From contig NZ_SMZP01000003.1 in the NCBI RefSeq assembly GCF_013181195.1, positions 620,001-684,000 on the forward strand: a DNA stretch of 64,000 nt, written 5' to 3'. The position numbers were made by a program, and so were the translations under genes. The notes beneath the pieces are model-generated. The model ran no database searches, was not told where the DNA came from, and saw only the letters and a program-made list of their open reading frames with translations. Positions 42,969 to 51,024 of the stretch are shown one piece after another. The stretch comes from Caulobacter sp. RHG1 (GTDB taxonomy: Bacteria; Pseudomonadota; Alphaproteobacteria; Caulobacterales; Caulobacteraceae). Numbering within the stretch: position 1 is the first letter of the stretch; each line of letters starts with the position of its first letter.

Positions 42969-43187
42969 ATGCCGATGCAAATGCATTTCGGTGTCGAGGA
43001 CATGATCGAACACGTACCCATGGAAGACAAACGCAAGAGCGCCGCGGCGCTGGATGAAGCCCGCCTGCGCCAGCAGGCCATCGGCGTGAAGCTGCGCCAG
43101 ATGTTCGATGAGGTCGTCAACGAGCCGGTGCCGGACGAATTCCTCGATATTCTGCGCAAGGCAGAGCCTCCGGCAGGAGGTCGCTGA
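42969..43187 (+). CDS. nepR: NepR anti-sigma factor
   Basis: I start it at ATG 42969 (GGGGGCGG just before), because the TTG at 42930 overlaps the -10 box of its own promoter. ATG 42975 and ATG 43021 are also in frame. The 72-residue protein has the NepR helices: an N-terminal variable arm, then RQQAIGVKLRQMFDEVVNEPVPDEFLDIL, the core that grips either SigT or phosphorylated PhyR. It is released from SigT on stress. SigT starts 2 bases after the stop. The identity is certain from context and the VPDEF motif. Confidence 0.96.
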   Translation: MPMQMHFGVEDMIEHVPMEDKRKSAAALDEARLRQQAIGVKLRQMFDEVVNEPVPDEFLDILRKAEPPAGGR

Positions 43188-43189
43188 GC

Positions 43190-43798
43190 ATGGAAGAAGA
43201 GAAACAAGTTGGGCGCTCCGCGCCCGACCCCGTGCGCGATCCCGTGTTCAAGCGCGAGCTGGTCACGCTGATTCCGCATCTGCGCGCCTTCGCCCGCACC
43301 CTGACCGGTGACGCCACCGCAGCCGATGATCTGGCGCAGGACGCCATGATGAAGGCCTGGGACGCGCGCGCCAGCTTCCAGCTGGGGACCAACATGAAGG
43401 CCTGGACCTTCATGATCCTGCGCAACCAGTTCTATTCGGAGAAGCGTCGCAGCTGGCGTCAGAGCCAGCTGGACCAGGAAGCCGCCGAGCGGACCCTGGT
43501 CGCCGTCGACGATCCCGAAGCGCCCGTCGCCCTGGACGAGCTGCGGCTTGGCCTGGCCATGCTGCCGGCCGAGCAGCGTGAAGCGCTGATCCTGGTCGGC
43601 GCAGGCGGTTTCGCCTACGAGGAAGCAGCCGACATCTGCGGCTGCGCCGTCGGGACGGTGAAGAGCCGGGTCAGCCGGGCGCGCCGTGCTCTGCAGGCCA
43701 TCCTCGAAGCGGGCAATTACGACCGTGACGGGGGCGCCGCCGGCGACGCTATGCGAGCGATCCTGGCCGACGCGGAGCGGTTGAGCTCCCTACGGTGA
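43190..43798 (+). CDS. sigT: SigT, EcfG-type ECF sigma factor of the general stress response
   Basis: This 202-residue ECF sigma factor directs polymerase to GGAAC..CGTT promoters. Region 2 holds LIPHLRAFARTLTGDATAADDLAQDAMMKAWDA and the WTFMILRNQFYSEKRR helix; region 4 has LPAEQREALILVGAGGFAYEEAADICGCAVGTVKSRVSRAR. In C. crescentus SigT is needed for survival under osmotic and oxidative stress. It is held by NepR. It lies between nepR (2-base gap) and phyK (GTGA overlap) under a sigma-T promoter, so it amplifies itself. Confidence 0.98.
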   Translation: MEEEKQVGRSAPDPVRDPVFKRELVTLIPHLRAFARTLTGDATAADDLAQDAMMKAWDARASFQLGTNMKAWTFMILRNQFYSEKRRSWRQSQLDQEAAERTLVAVDDPEAPVALDELRLGLAMLPAEQREALILVGAGGFAYEEAADICGCAVGTVKSRVSRARRALQAILEAGNYDRDGGAAGDAMRAILADAERLSSLR

Positions 43799-45474
43799 AC
43801 GCTTTGGCCGGCCGCGCTGCGCAGGCCGTAACGTCGATCCGAGTCCGCTTGGCCGTTGCGCTCAGCGTGGCCTTGCTCCCTGTGCTCATTCTGGGCGTCA
43901 TGCAGTCGATCTTCGCCTTCCGGGCGGAGGCCGACTCGCGTCGCCAGAGCCTGGAGCTGGCCGCTGGGCGCAGCGCCGCCATTGCGCGGGCGCGGATCGA
44001 GGCTGCGGGCGTGCTGCTCCAGACCCTGGGCCCCGGTTCGGTGGGGCTGGAGTGCGCCCAGCGCCTGGCGGACGTGCGCGCCCGCTTGCCGGGCTACGCC
44101 AACCTGATCCGCTTCGATGCGCGGGGCCGCGTGGCCTGCGCGGCCGCCACCACGCCCTATGACACTGAGCGTGGCACGCGAGGCTGGTTCCAGTCGCTGC
44201 GCGGCGGGGCCGGCATGGTCGTGGCCGCCGCGCCTGGCGCAGTCTACGCTAACGAACCGGCCGTGCTGGCCGCCGTTCGCGCCGGCGGTCCCGACGATTT
44301 CCAGGGCGCCATGGCCGCGGTGCTGACTCTGTCGGAACTGAAGGTCGAGACCGCCAACCGCTACATGCCGGGCGGCGCCGAGGTGGCCCTGGCTGATTCG
44401 ACCGGCAAGGTGTTCGCCGCCACCAATCCGCAGGCCTTCGACGCCCCGCGGGCGGGCTGGCGCGAGACCGCCAGCCGCAACGGCTCGGTGATCTGGGGCG
44501 GCCAGGACGCCCACGGCAAGTCGCGCAGCTATTCGGCCGCGCCGCTGGTCGAGGACAATGTCTTCGTCATCCTGTCGGCCCCTGCCCCGGGCATCATGTC
44601 CTGGGCCTCGATCAATCCGATCTCGCGCGTGGCCCTGCCGTTACTGGCCTTCGTGCTGGCGCTGTCGGCGGTGCTCTACGCCGCCGAGCGCGGGGTGATC
44701 CGCTGGATCGTCTATCTGCAGCGCGTGGCGGCGATCTATGCCCGCGGCCGCTTCACCGTTCGTCCCCTGCAGGCCGAGCGCGCGCCGCCCGAAATTCGCG
44801 AACTGGCCGCCACCCTGGACGCCATGGCCGGCGCCATCGTCACCCGCGACGCCTCGCTGATGGACAGCCTGGCCGAGAAGGACGCGCTGATGCGCGAGAT
44901 CCATCACCGGGTGAAGAACAATCTGCAGATCATCACCTCGCTGCTGAACATGCAGCAGCGGGCGCTGGCGGACCCTGCGGCCAAGGCGGCGATGAACGAC
45001 ACGCGCCAGAGAATCACCGCCCTGGCCCAGATCTACCGCGCCCTCTACCAGGGGCCGGACCTCAAGCGCGTCGACCTGCGGCCGTTCCTCGAGGAGCTGA
45101 CCGCCCAACTGCTGGCCAACGACATGTCGACCTCGCCGCTGGTTCGGACCGAGGTGCATGCCGATCCTCTGGTCATCGATCCCGATCGCCTGGCCCCGAT
45201 CGCCCTGTTCGCCGTTGAGGCGATCACCAACGCCCAGAAACATGCCTTCGGCCCGAATGGCGGGGTGCTGAGCGTCAACTTCCATGTTCGCGGCGAAGAG
45301 GCCGAGCTGTCGATCAGCGACGATGGTCCAGGCGCAGCCGACAGCGTGGGCGGCGGCGTGGGCCGCACCCTGATGACTGCTTTCGCCCGCCAGCTGCGCG
45401 GCAAGGTGTCGTTCGAAAGCCGCGATCCGCGGGGTCTGACCGTCCGCCTTGTGTTCCCGACGCCACAGGCCTGA
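43795..45474 (+). CDS. phyK: PhyK, membrane sensor histidine kinase for PhyR
   Basis: This 559-residue kinase starts with a GTG that overlaps the sigT stop. Two membrane segments (about 18-40 and 280-303) frame a periplasmic sensor domain of about 240 residues with Cys87 and Cys115; a periplasmic Cys has been reported as important in C. crescentus PhyK, and one of these is probably its equivalent. After a HAMP-like linker comes a HisKA_2 kinase (IHHRVKNNLQIITSLLNMQ, His370-His371) and an ATPase domain with FAVEAITNAQKHAFG. It phosphorylates PhyR Asp192. Confidence 0.97.
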   Translation: MNALAGRAAQAVTSIRVRLAVALSVALLPVLILGVMQSIFAFRAEADSRRQSLELAAGRSAAIARARIEAAGVLLQTLGPGSVGLECAQRLADVRARLPGYANLIRFDARGRVACAAATTPYDTERGTRGWFQSLRGGAGMVVAAAPGAVYANEPAVLAAVRAGGPDDFQGAMAAVLTLSELKVETANRYMPGGAEVALADSTGKVFAATNPQAFDAPRAGWRETASRNGSVIWGGQDAHGKSRSYSAAPLVEDNVFVILSAPAPGIMSWASINPISRVALPLLAFVLALSAVLYAAERGVIRWIVYLQRVAAIYARGRFTVRPLQAERAPPEIRELAATLDAMAGAIVTRDASLMDSLAEKDALMREIHHRVKNNLQIITSLLNMQQRALADPAAKAAMNDTRQRITALAQIYRALYQGPDLKRVDLRPFLEELTAQLLANDMSTSPLVRTEVHADPLVIDPDRLAPIALFAVEAITNAQKHAFGPNGGVLSVNFHVRGEEAELSISDDGPGAADSVGGGVGRTLMTAFARQLRGKVSFESRDPRGLTVRLVFPTPQA

Positions 45475-45502
45475 GCCAGCGTGATTGTGGCGCGAAAGCG
45501 CC

Positions 45503-45527
45503 GGAACCGAGCTTCGCTGCTAGCGTT
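45503..45527 (+). promoter_or_regulatory. Sigma-T (EcfG) promoter of entericidin-like gene
   Basis: GGAAC (45503-45507), 16 bases, CGTT (45524-45527). Exact match, 63 bases before the ATG at 45591 and 28 bases after the phyK stop. Confidence 0.85.
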
Positions 45528-45590
45528 TTCTCCGGGCACTGTTTCAAGCGCCCCTTCCCGATCCCCTCGGGGCGAACAGCGGAGAAGACC

Positions 45591-45731
45591 ATGCGTAAGC
45601 TCATCATCCTGGCCGCCATCGCCGCCAGCCTGTCCGTCGCCGCCTGCAACACCGTCGAAGGCGCCGGCCGCGACGTCTCGTCGGCCGGTCGCGCCGTCAG
45701 CGACACTGCCAGCGACGTGAAGAACAACTAA
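45591..45731 (+). CDS. Entericidin A/B-family small lipoprotein
   Basis: This 46-residue protein is short and easily missed. It has a lipoprotein signal (residues 1-20, LSVAAC) and the entericidin-like mature part NTVEGAGRDVSSAGRAVSD, with Gly/Ser-rich amphipathic repeats. In E. coli EcnA/EcnB form an antidote/toxin pair of lipoproteins expressed in stationary phase; here only one copy is present, so it is unclear whether it acts as toxin, antidote or membrane stabiliser. It has its own exact sigma-T promoter and a terminator, directly downstream of phyK. Confidence 0.88.
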   Translation: MRKLIILAAIAASLSVAACNTVEGAGRDVSSAGRAVSDTASDVKNN

Positions 45732-45757
45732 GGCTGATTCATCAGCCGTTGTTCTCG

Positions 45758-45787
45758 AAAGCCCGCCGGTTCATCCGGCGGGCTTTT
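45758..45787 (+). terminator. Terminator after the entericidin-like gene
   Basis: AAAGCCCGCCGG, four-base loop, CCGGCGGGCTTTT: a perfect 12-bp stem and T-run, 26 bases after the stop. Confidence 0.92.
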
Positions 45788-45904
45788 GTTGTTTCTGGAT
45801 GCGACGAAACTGTTTCCGTCTCGCAACCTAGGGGCGTTTTGCCGATATCCGCCTGCAAGATCGCCGCGCGAGCTTCACCGCCCTGATCTGGGGGCGAAAC
45901 CGGC

Positions 45905-47032
45905 TTGCCGACGACCGACATCCATCCTGTCTTCGTGCACAGCGGTTGGCGCTGCTCCAGCACCTATGTCTGGCACCGCTTCCGGGCGCTGCCGGGCGTG
46001 CGCGCCTATTACGAGCCCTGGCACGAGCAGTTGGCGCGGGTTACGGCCGAGACCATCAACGCCGAGACCCCCGACAACAGCGGCCTGCGTCACCCCGGCG
46101 GGACGGAGCCCTACCTGAAGGAGTTCGAGGCGGTGCTGGACCCGGCGGGCGGAGTGCGCAACTTCCAGGCCGGTTTCGCCCTCGACCGCTTCTGGATCGA
46201 GCCCGAAGCCAGCGATCTTGGCCAGCAGGCCTATGTCGAGACCCTGGTCGAGGCGGCGCGGTCGCGGGGCGAGATCCCCGTGCTGGCCTGTTGCCGCACC
46301 CTGGGCCGCGTCGGTTGGCTCAAGCGTCGATTCGGCGGCTTTCACATCATGCTGGTCCGCGATCCGGTGCAGCAGTGGCTGTCGTTCTACTCGTTGCGCA
46401 AGCGGCCGCGGCCGACCTATTTCGAGCAGTGTCACTATGTTCTGCTGTCGGAGATGGCGGGCTGCGAGGACATCTCTCGCACTCTGTTGCTGGGCCACGA
46501 CTTCGACGGTTCGGGGAGCCTGGAGCAGCGGCTGGCTGCGGTGCGCGACAAGCTCAAGCGCGCCCCGGCCAGCGTCTCGTTCCAGGCCTTTCTGGCGGTA
46601 TGGCTGCGGTCGTATCTGAAGGCCCTGCCGCAGGCTGACCTGGTAGTCGACGTCGACCGGCTGGCTCGCGACCAGGCCTATGCGCGGCAGATCGAGGCGG
46701 CAATCGAGGTCGGCTGCGGTCTGAGGCCCGACTTCTCCGACTGCCGCGCGCCCGCTCCGCACGGCATCGCCCCGCCGGTCCAATGGCGGCGGGCGGCGCG
46801 CGAGGTGGTCGATCTGATGGATCTGCACCAGGCCGTGGTGGGTCCCGAGGCGCCGGAGATCCTGTTTCGCAAGCTGGCGCCCGCCTTCGCGGCGGTGACA
46901 CCTGCGCCGGTGGGCATGGCGATGAAGCTGGGCGAGGCGCTGGGCGGTCTCGTCGGCGGCGCGGCCCTGGGGCGCGCGCCGGCGAAAGCCTATGCGGCGG
47001 CGGCGGCGCGCACCGAGGGATCGCGCAGATAG
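45905..47032 (+). CDS. Sulfotransferase-like P-loop protein
   Basis: This 375-residue protein has the layout of a sulfotransferase: a 5'-phosphosulfate-binding-like loop at the N-terminus (HSGWRCSSTYVWHRF, about 12-26) and a 3'-phosphate-like motif (MLVRDPVQQWLSFYSLR, about 148-164). The rest is unrecognised. The start is a TTG at 45905; no better start was found, so the N-terminus may be a few residues off. It would use PAPS to sulfate a sugar, lipid or protein, but the acceptor is unknown. It converges on cheR with overlapping ends. Confidence 0.65.
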   Translation: MPTTDIHPVFVHSGWRCSSTYVWHRFRALPGVRAYYEPWHEQLARVTAETINAETPDNSGLRHPGGTEPYLKEFEAVLDPAGGVRNFQAGFALDRFWIEPEASDLGQQAYVETLVEAARSRGEIPVLACCRTLGRVGWLKRRFGGFHIMLVRDPVQQWLSFYSLRKRPRPTYFEQCHYVLLSEMAGCEDISRTLLLGHDFDGSGSLEQRLAAVRDKLKRAPASVSFQAFLAVWLRSYLKALPQADLVVDVDRLARDQAYARQIEAAIEVGCGLRPDFSDCRAPAPHGIAPPVQWRRAAREVVDLMDLHQAVVGPEAPEILFRKLAPAFAAVTPAPVGMAMKLGEALGGLVGGAALGRAPAKAYAAAAARTEGSRR

Positions 47033-47823
47033 ATCCCCGTGTCGCCCGGCGCGGCGATCAGGTCGCCTTCGAAATCGGAGACGTCGTCTTCGCGATCAAC
47101 CACCAGCACGCCGTCGGCCGGCAGCAGGGCGACCAGGGCCTCGACCACCTTGCCACGTAGCGAGGCGTCCATGCCGCGCAGCACGCCGCGTAGCAGGATG
47201 ACGTCGAAACGGCCCATGGCCGACAGGTCGGCCAGCAGGTTCAGGCGCCGCCAGCGCACCATTTGCCGGATGCGAGGCGAGATCGCCCAGGTGTCGTCGT
47301 GGTTCTCGAAATACTTGATCAGCATGCGGATCGGCAGGCCGCGCTGAACCTCGAACTGGGTGTAGAGGCCCGCTTGGGCCTTCTCCAGGGCGCGCTCGGA
47401 CAGGTCGGACCCGAAGAACTCGAACCGCGTGCCGGTCGTTAGATTGGGCGCTTCGTGCGCCGCGATGGCGATCGAATAGACTTCCTGGCCGGTGGCGCAG
47501 GCTGCGCTCCAGATGCGGATCGGGCTCTCGCGGCGACGCTGCGACAGGGCCGGCAGCACGTCGTCACGCAGGGCGGCGAAGGTCTCGCGGCCGTTGAAGA
47601 AGGTGGTCTCGCCGCGGCACAGGGCCTCGACGATGGCCCAGATCAGGCGATCCTCGCGATTGGCGCGCAGGGCCCCGATCAGGGCGTCGATCGATTCGTA
47701 GCCTTCGCGCCGCGCCAGCGGCGAGAGGCGGCTTTCGATCAGATAGGGTTTCTCGATTTCGACCCGCACGCCGGCGCGGGCGCGGCCCAGGGCCGCCAGC
47801 AGGTCCAGATCCTCAGGCGTCAC
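46990..47823 (-). CDS. cheR: CheR-family methyltransferase
   Basis: This 277-residue SAM-dependent methyltransferase methylates glutamates of chemoreceptors. The GTG start at 47823 overlaps the stop of the upstream CheY-like gene (GTGA). The N-terminal helical domain (about 1-65) leads into GETTFFNGRETFAAL and the SAM-binding motif IWSAACATGQEVYSIA (about 103-118), then GSDLSERALEKA. Normal CheR proteins have the pattern FDVIFCRNVLIYF; here it is FDVILLRGVLRGM, so the catalytic core is divergent. It pairs with a single-domain CheY; no receptors or CheA are in the window. Confidence 0.9.
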   Translation of the reverse strand: MTPEDLDLLAALGRARAGVRVEIEKPYLIESRLSPLARREGYESIDALIGALRANREDRLIWAIVEALCRGETTFFNGRETFAALRDDVLPALSQRRRESPIRIWSAACATGQEVYSIAIAAHEAPNLTTGTRFEFFGSDLSERALEKAQAGLYTQFEVQRGLPIRMLIKYFENHDDTWAISPRIRQMVRWRRLNLLADLSAMGRFDVILLRGVLRGMDASLRGKVVEALVALLPADGVLVVDREDDVSDFEGDLIAAPGDTGIYLRDPSVRAAAAA

Positions 47824-48197
47824 AGCAGGCCCGCCTCGGCGAACTTCGCCTGGATGATCTCGCCGTCGAACGGCTTCATGATGTACTCGTCGGCGCCGGC
47901 GTCCAGCGCTGCGCGGATATGATCGACGCTGCTCTCGACCGTGCAGAACACCACCTTGGGCGTGTCGCCGCCCGGCTCGGCCCGCAGGTTGCGCAGGAAC
48001 TCCAGCCCGTTCATCACCGGCATGTTCCAGTCCAGCAGGACAGCGTCGGGCATGGCCGCGCGGCACCACGCCAGGGCCTCCATACCATCGGCGGCCTCGG
48101 CGATCTCGAAGCCGATGTCCTCGAGGACTCGGCGGGCGACCTTACGGATCACCCTGCTGTCGTCGACCACCAGGCAGGTCTTCACGGCATGCTCCAA
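47820..48197 (-). CDS. CheY-like single-domain response regulator
   Basis: This 125-residue protein is only a receiver domain: acidic pocket VVDDSRVIRK (Asp12-Asp13), acceptor Asp56 in LLDWNMP, a Thr in FCTVES and the conserved Lys in MKPFDG. It should be a diffusible phosphate-relay or motor-control element, in an operon with cheR. In C. crescentus this pair is one of several chemotaxis-related sets, located next to chpT as here. The target is unknown. Confidence 0.93.
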   Translation of the reverse strand: MEHAVKTCLVVDDSRVIRKVARRVLEDIGFEIAEAADGMEALAWCRAAMPDAVLLDWNMPVMNGLEFLRNLRAEPGGDTPKVVFCTVESSVDHIRAALDAGADEYIMKPFDGEIIQAKFAEAGLL

Positions 48198-48294
48198 TCC
48201 AGACCGGCATCATGCGAACGGTCTGGTTAAGGAGCGGTTTGCCGAAACCCGGATCGGGCTGCGACAAATGTAACTTTTAAAGCAGAGCTTGAAC

Positions 48295-48972
48295 TTAGGC
48301 CGGGACCCAGGCCGCGATGCTGGCGCGTTCTTCGCCGATCTCGACGGCGACCTGACCGCCGGCCGCACGGACCAGAGCGTTCAGATAGGCCGCCTGGACC
48401 CAGGGACCGCCAAGACCTTCGGCCAAGGGCTCGCCCTTGAGGCCGGCCAGGACTTCGGGACGCAAACGGGCGCGGGGACCGGCCGAGTCGGCGATGATCG
48501 AGACGCGGCCGTCGGCGGTCACGGCCTTGATCGTGGCCACGCCGCCGGCCGGCAGAGCGCTGGCGGCGATCTGAGCGATGTTGAGCACGGCGCGTGAGGA
48601 TGGCTTGTTCATCGCCTGCGGCTCGATCTGCCAGTCCAGGGTCGGGCGCACGTGGGCGAACACGCCCTGGGCTAGCTTCTCCAGCTCGCGCGAGTCGAAA
48701 TTCTCGGCCGAGGCCGAGGCGCCGAACGCCACGCGGGTGAACTGCAGCAGATCGGCCAGCTTGCGGGCCGACGAGGCGATCAGGTTCATGGCGTCGTCAC
48801 GCATGTCCTGAGCGGCCGGATCCTCCAGCAGGTCCAGGCCCGAGACGATAGCGCTGGCCGGACTGATGAAGTCGTGGCACAGGCGCGCGGCCAGCATGGC
48901 GGCGAAATCGGGGCCTTGGACGTCCGTTTCGGGGGACGCGGGAGCCGGGGTCTCGGAAACAGTGTCGGTCAT
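48295..48972 (-). CDS. chpT: ChpT histidine phosphotransferase (cell-cycle phosphorelay)
   Basis: This 225-residue protein relays phosphate from the hybrid kinase CckA to CtrA and CpdR, and is essential for Caulobacter cell-cycle control. The dimerisation helix holds His33 in RLCHDFISPASAIVSG; the C-terminal half is a degenerate kinase-like fold without ATP-binding motifs. The start at ATG 48972 (MTDTVSET) matches the known protein; a frame to 49083 is antisense filler. It is divergent to the DUF3553 gene, 52 bases away. Identity rests on near-complete agreement with C. crescentus ChpT as I remember it. Confidence 0.96.
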   Translation of the reverse strand: MTDTVSETPAPASPETDVQGPDFAAMLAARLCHDFISPASAIVSGLDLLEDPAAQDMRDDAMNLIASSARKLADLLQFTRVAFGASASAENFDSRELEKLAQGVFAHVRPTLDWQIEPQAMNKPSSRAVLNIAQIAASALPAGGVATIKAVTADGRVSIIADSAGPRARLRPEVLAGLKGEPLAEGLGGPWVQAAYLNALVRAAGGQVAVEIGEERASIAAWVPA

Positions 48973-49024
48973 GGCGGCGGAGTTTGTCGTGATTTGAGGC
49001 TTTGGCAAACGGCCCCTCGCCTCT

Positions 49025-49222
49025 ATGGGAAGGGCCGTGATCGATCCGTTTCTAGAGCCGGGCGTCCTGGTGCGCCATCCCACCCAACCCGATTGGGGGC
49101 TGGGACAGGTTCAATCCGTGATCGGACACCGCGTGACCGTGAATTTCGAAGAGGCCGGCAAGCAGACCATCGACGCCACCCGCGTGCGCCTGGTCTTCGT
49201 CGGCGACGACCCTAGGGGATAG
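49025..49222 (+). CDS. DUF3553 small protein
   Basis: This 65-residue protein has the DUF3553 form: FLEPGVLVRHPTQPDWGLGQV, then VTVNFEEAGKQTID, a small SH3-like beta barrel also found at the end of UvrD-type helicases (there a nucleic-acid or RNA-polymerase contact). ATG 49025 has no strong ribosome site; GTG 49037 is an alternative. The next gene, cysQ, starts 2 bases after the stop. Role unknown. Confidence 0.8.
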   Translation: MGRAVIDPFLEPGVLVRHPTQPDWGLGQVQSVIGHRVTVNFEEAGKQTIDATRVRLVFVGDDPRG

Positions 49223-49224
49223 GC

Positions 49225-50001
49225 ATGAGCAGCGAGAACTTGGCTGAGTGGGGTCGTCAGCTGGCCCTGATCACCGAAGAGGCCGCCAAGGTCATCCTTC
49301 CGTTCTGGCGCACTGAGCTGGCCGTGGCCCAGAAGGCCGACGAAAGCCCCGTCACCGAAGCCGACCGCGCCGGCGAGCGGCTGATCCTGCAGCGCCTGTC
49401 GGAGCTTTATCCGGACGTGCTGGTGATTTCCGAAGAGCACGCCAGCGAGTTCGGCACGCCCGACGCGGTGGGGCCGCGCTTCTTCCTGGTCGATCCGGTC
49501 GACGGGACCAAGGCCTTCGTACGCGGCGATCCCAACTTCACGGTCAATATCGGCCTGATCGAGAACGGGGTCCCGGTCGCCGGCGCCGTCTGCGCCCCGG
49601 CCACGGGCGAGGTCTGGTTCACGACGGCGGATGGCGCGGTCAAGCGCGACGCGCCGGGTGGACCCGAGGCGCCGGCCCGTGTTCGCCCCTGGCCGACGGG
49701 TCAGGCGCTGGGCCTGGTCAGCCACACCATGCGCGAGGAAAAGGCCGCCGAACTGGCCGCCGAATACGGCTTCGACCTTCGCAGCCCCATGGATAGCTCG
49801 ATCAAGATGTGCCGGATCGCGGAGGGCTCGGCCGACATCTATCCGCGCCACGGCCCGACCTCGGAATGGGACACGGCCGCGGCTCATGCCGTGCTGGTCG
49901 CCGCTGGCGGGACCTTCACCCAGCCGGACGGCTCCCCGTTCACCTATGGCAAGGCCGGCCAGGCCTTCCGCAACGGCTGGTTCGTAGCCCGCGGCGGCTA
50001 G
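49225..50001 (+). CDS. cysQ: 3'(2'),5'-bisphosphate nucleotidase / inositol monophosphatase family
   Basis: This 258-residue metal-dependent phosphatase shows the IMPase motifs: SPVTEADRAGE near 41, EEHASEF near 71, DPVDGTKAF near 92-100, and SEWDTAAAHAVLVAAGG near 210. The last motif and the length match HisN/CysQ-type enzymes; histidinol-phosphatase (HisN) is a real alternative. CysQ clears PAP left by sulfate assimilation, and a sulfotransferase-like gene lies 3 kb upstream. It is coupled with DUF3553 and converges on the EamA exporter with overlapping stop codons (CTAG). Confidence 0.82.
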   Translation: MSSENLAEWGRQLALITEEAAKVILPFWRTELAVAQKADESPVTEADRAGERLILQRLSELYPDVLVISEEHASEFGTPDAVGPRFFLVDPVDGTKAFVRGDPNFTVNIGLIENGVPVAGAVCAPATGEVWFTTADGAVKRDAPGGPEAPARVRPWPTGQALGLVSHTMREEKAAELAAEYGFDLRSPMDSSIKMCRIAEGSADIYPRHGPTSEWDTAAAHAVLVAAGGTFTQPDGSPFTYGKAGQAFRNGWFVARGG

Positions 50002-50870
50002 AGCGCGACCTCCTCCGGGGCGATCTCCGGCGGCGTCGTCAGGATGGTCCCGACCGAGGCGGCGATGATCGCGCCAATCGCCAGCCACTGGGTCAGCGCC
50101 AGGTGCTCGCCCAGGATCACCAGGCCGGCCAGCGCGCCGACGGCGGGCTCTGCGCTCAGCATGACGCCGAAGCTGCGCTTGGGGATGGCGCGCAGGGCGA
50201 TCATCTCCAGCGAATAGGGGATGGCGCTGGACAGCACCGCCGCCGCCAGGCCCATGGCGATATACTTCCAGTGGAAGAGCTCGGTCCCGGCCGAGATGAT
50301 TCCGATGGGCGCCACGATCAGGGCCGCGGTGGTCATGCCGATGGCGACCGAACGCCCGGCGTGCAGGTGGCCGATCCGCTTGCCCAGGATGATGTAGAGC
50401 GCCCACATCACCGCCGCGACGCAGGCGAAGCCGACGCCGACCGGATCCAGGTGCGTGGCGCTGTCGCCGATCGGCAGCAGCAAAGCCAGGCCCAGCACCG
50501 CCAGGCCGACCCAGACGAAGTGGATCAGTTTGCGCGAATAGGCCACCGCAACCAGCAGCGGGCCCGTGAACTCGATGGCGATCGCCAGACCCAGCGGGAT
50601 GGTGCGCAGCGCCATGTAGAAGCTGAGGTTCATCACCCCGACGGCCGCGCCGTAGGCCGCGACCTTCTTGAGGTCTGCGACGGTGTTGGGATGGCGCCAC
50701 GGCCGCCAGATTAGCAGCAGGATGATAGCGGCGAAGGTGACGCGATAGGCCGTCGTACCGGCGGCGCCGACCAGCGGAAACAGGCTCTTGGCGAACGAGG
50801 TGCCGACGCACAGCGTGATGATCGAGCCGAACAGGGCGGTGTAGGGCAGGAGATGCGGACGGGAGGACAT
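49998..50870 (-). CDS. EamA-family transporter (RhtA-like amino-acid exporter)
   Basis: This 290-residue inner-membrane protein has ten predicted helices in two EamA repeats (about 10-140 and 150-280). The segment GLAIAIEFTGPLLVA and the linker SYSRKLIHFVW resemble E. coli RhtA, which exports threonine and homoserine. A substrate assignment from sequence alone is uncertain. The start at ATG 50870 follows AGGAGGCC. The stop overlaps that of cysQ. A palindromic repeat lies upstream. Confidence 0.88.
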   Translation of the reverse strand: MSSRPHLLPYTALFGSIITLCVGTSFAKSLFPLVGAAGTTAYRVTFAAIILLLIWRPWRHPNTVADLKKVAAYGAAVGVMNLSFYMALRTIPLGLAIAIEFTGPLLVAVAYSRKLIHFVWVGLAVLGLALLLPIGDSATHLDPVGVGFACVAAVMWALYIILGKRIGHLHAGRSVAIGMTTAALIVAPIGIISAGTELFHWKYIAMGLAAAVLSSAIPYSLEMIALRAIPKRSFGVMLSAEPAVGALAGLVILGEHLALTQWLAIGAIIAASVGTILTTPPEIAPEEVAL

Positions 50871-50900
50871 GGCCTCCTAATAGGGGCCCAAACCTGAGCC

Positions 50901-51014
50901 GTCATCCCGCGCTTCATGCGCGGGACCCATGGTTCAGCTTTCACGAGAGAGAGCTTGGTTCCGCTCCGCACTTGCGGCGGAGGGATGGGTCCCGCGCACA
51001 AGGCGCGGGATGAC
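50901..51014. repeat. Composite palindromic repeat with GTCATCCCGCGC arms
   Basis: Outer arms GTCATCCCGCGC (50901-50912) and GCGCGGGATGAC (51003-51014) and inner arms CGCGGGACCCAT (50919-50930) and ATGGGTCCCGCG (50985-50996) are perfect reverse complements. The outer arm also forms the short repeat at 24630. It sits between the EamA exporter start and the ydbL stop. Confidence 0.8.
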
Positions 51015-51024
51015 GGGATTGGCC

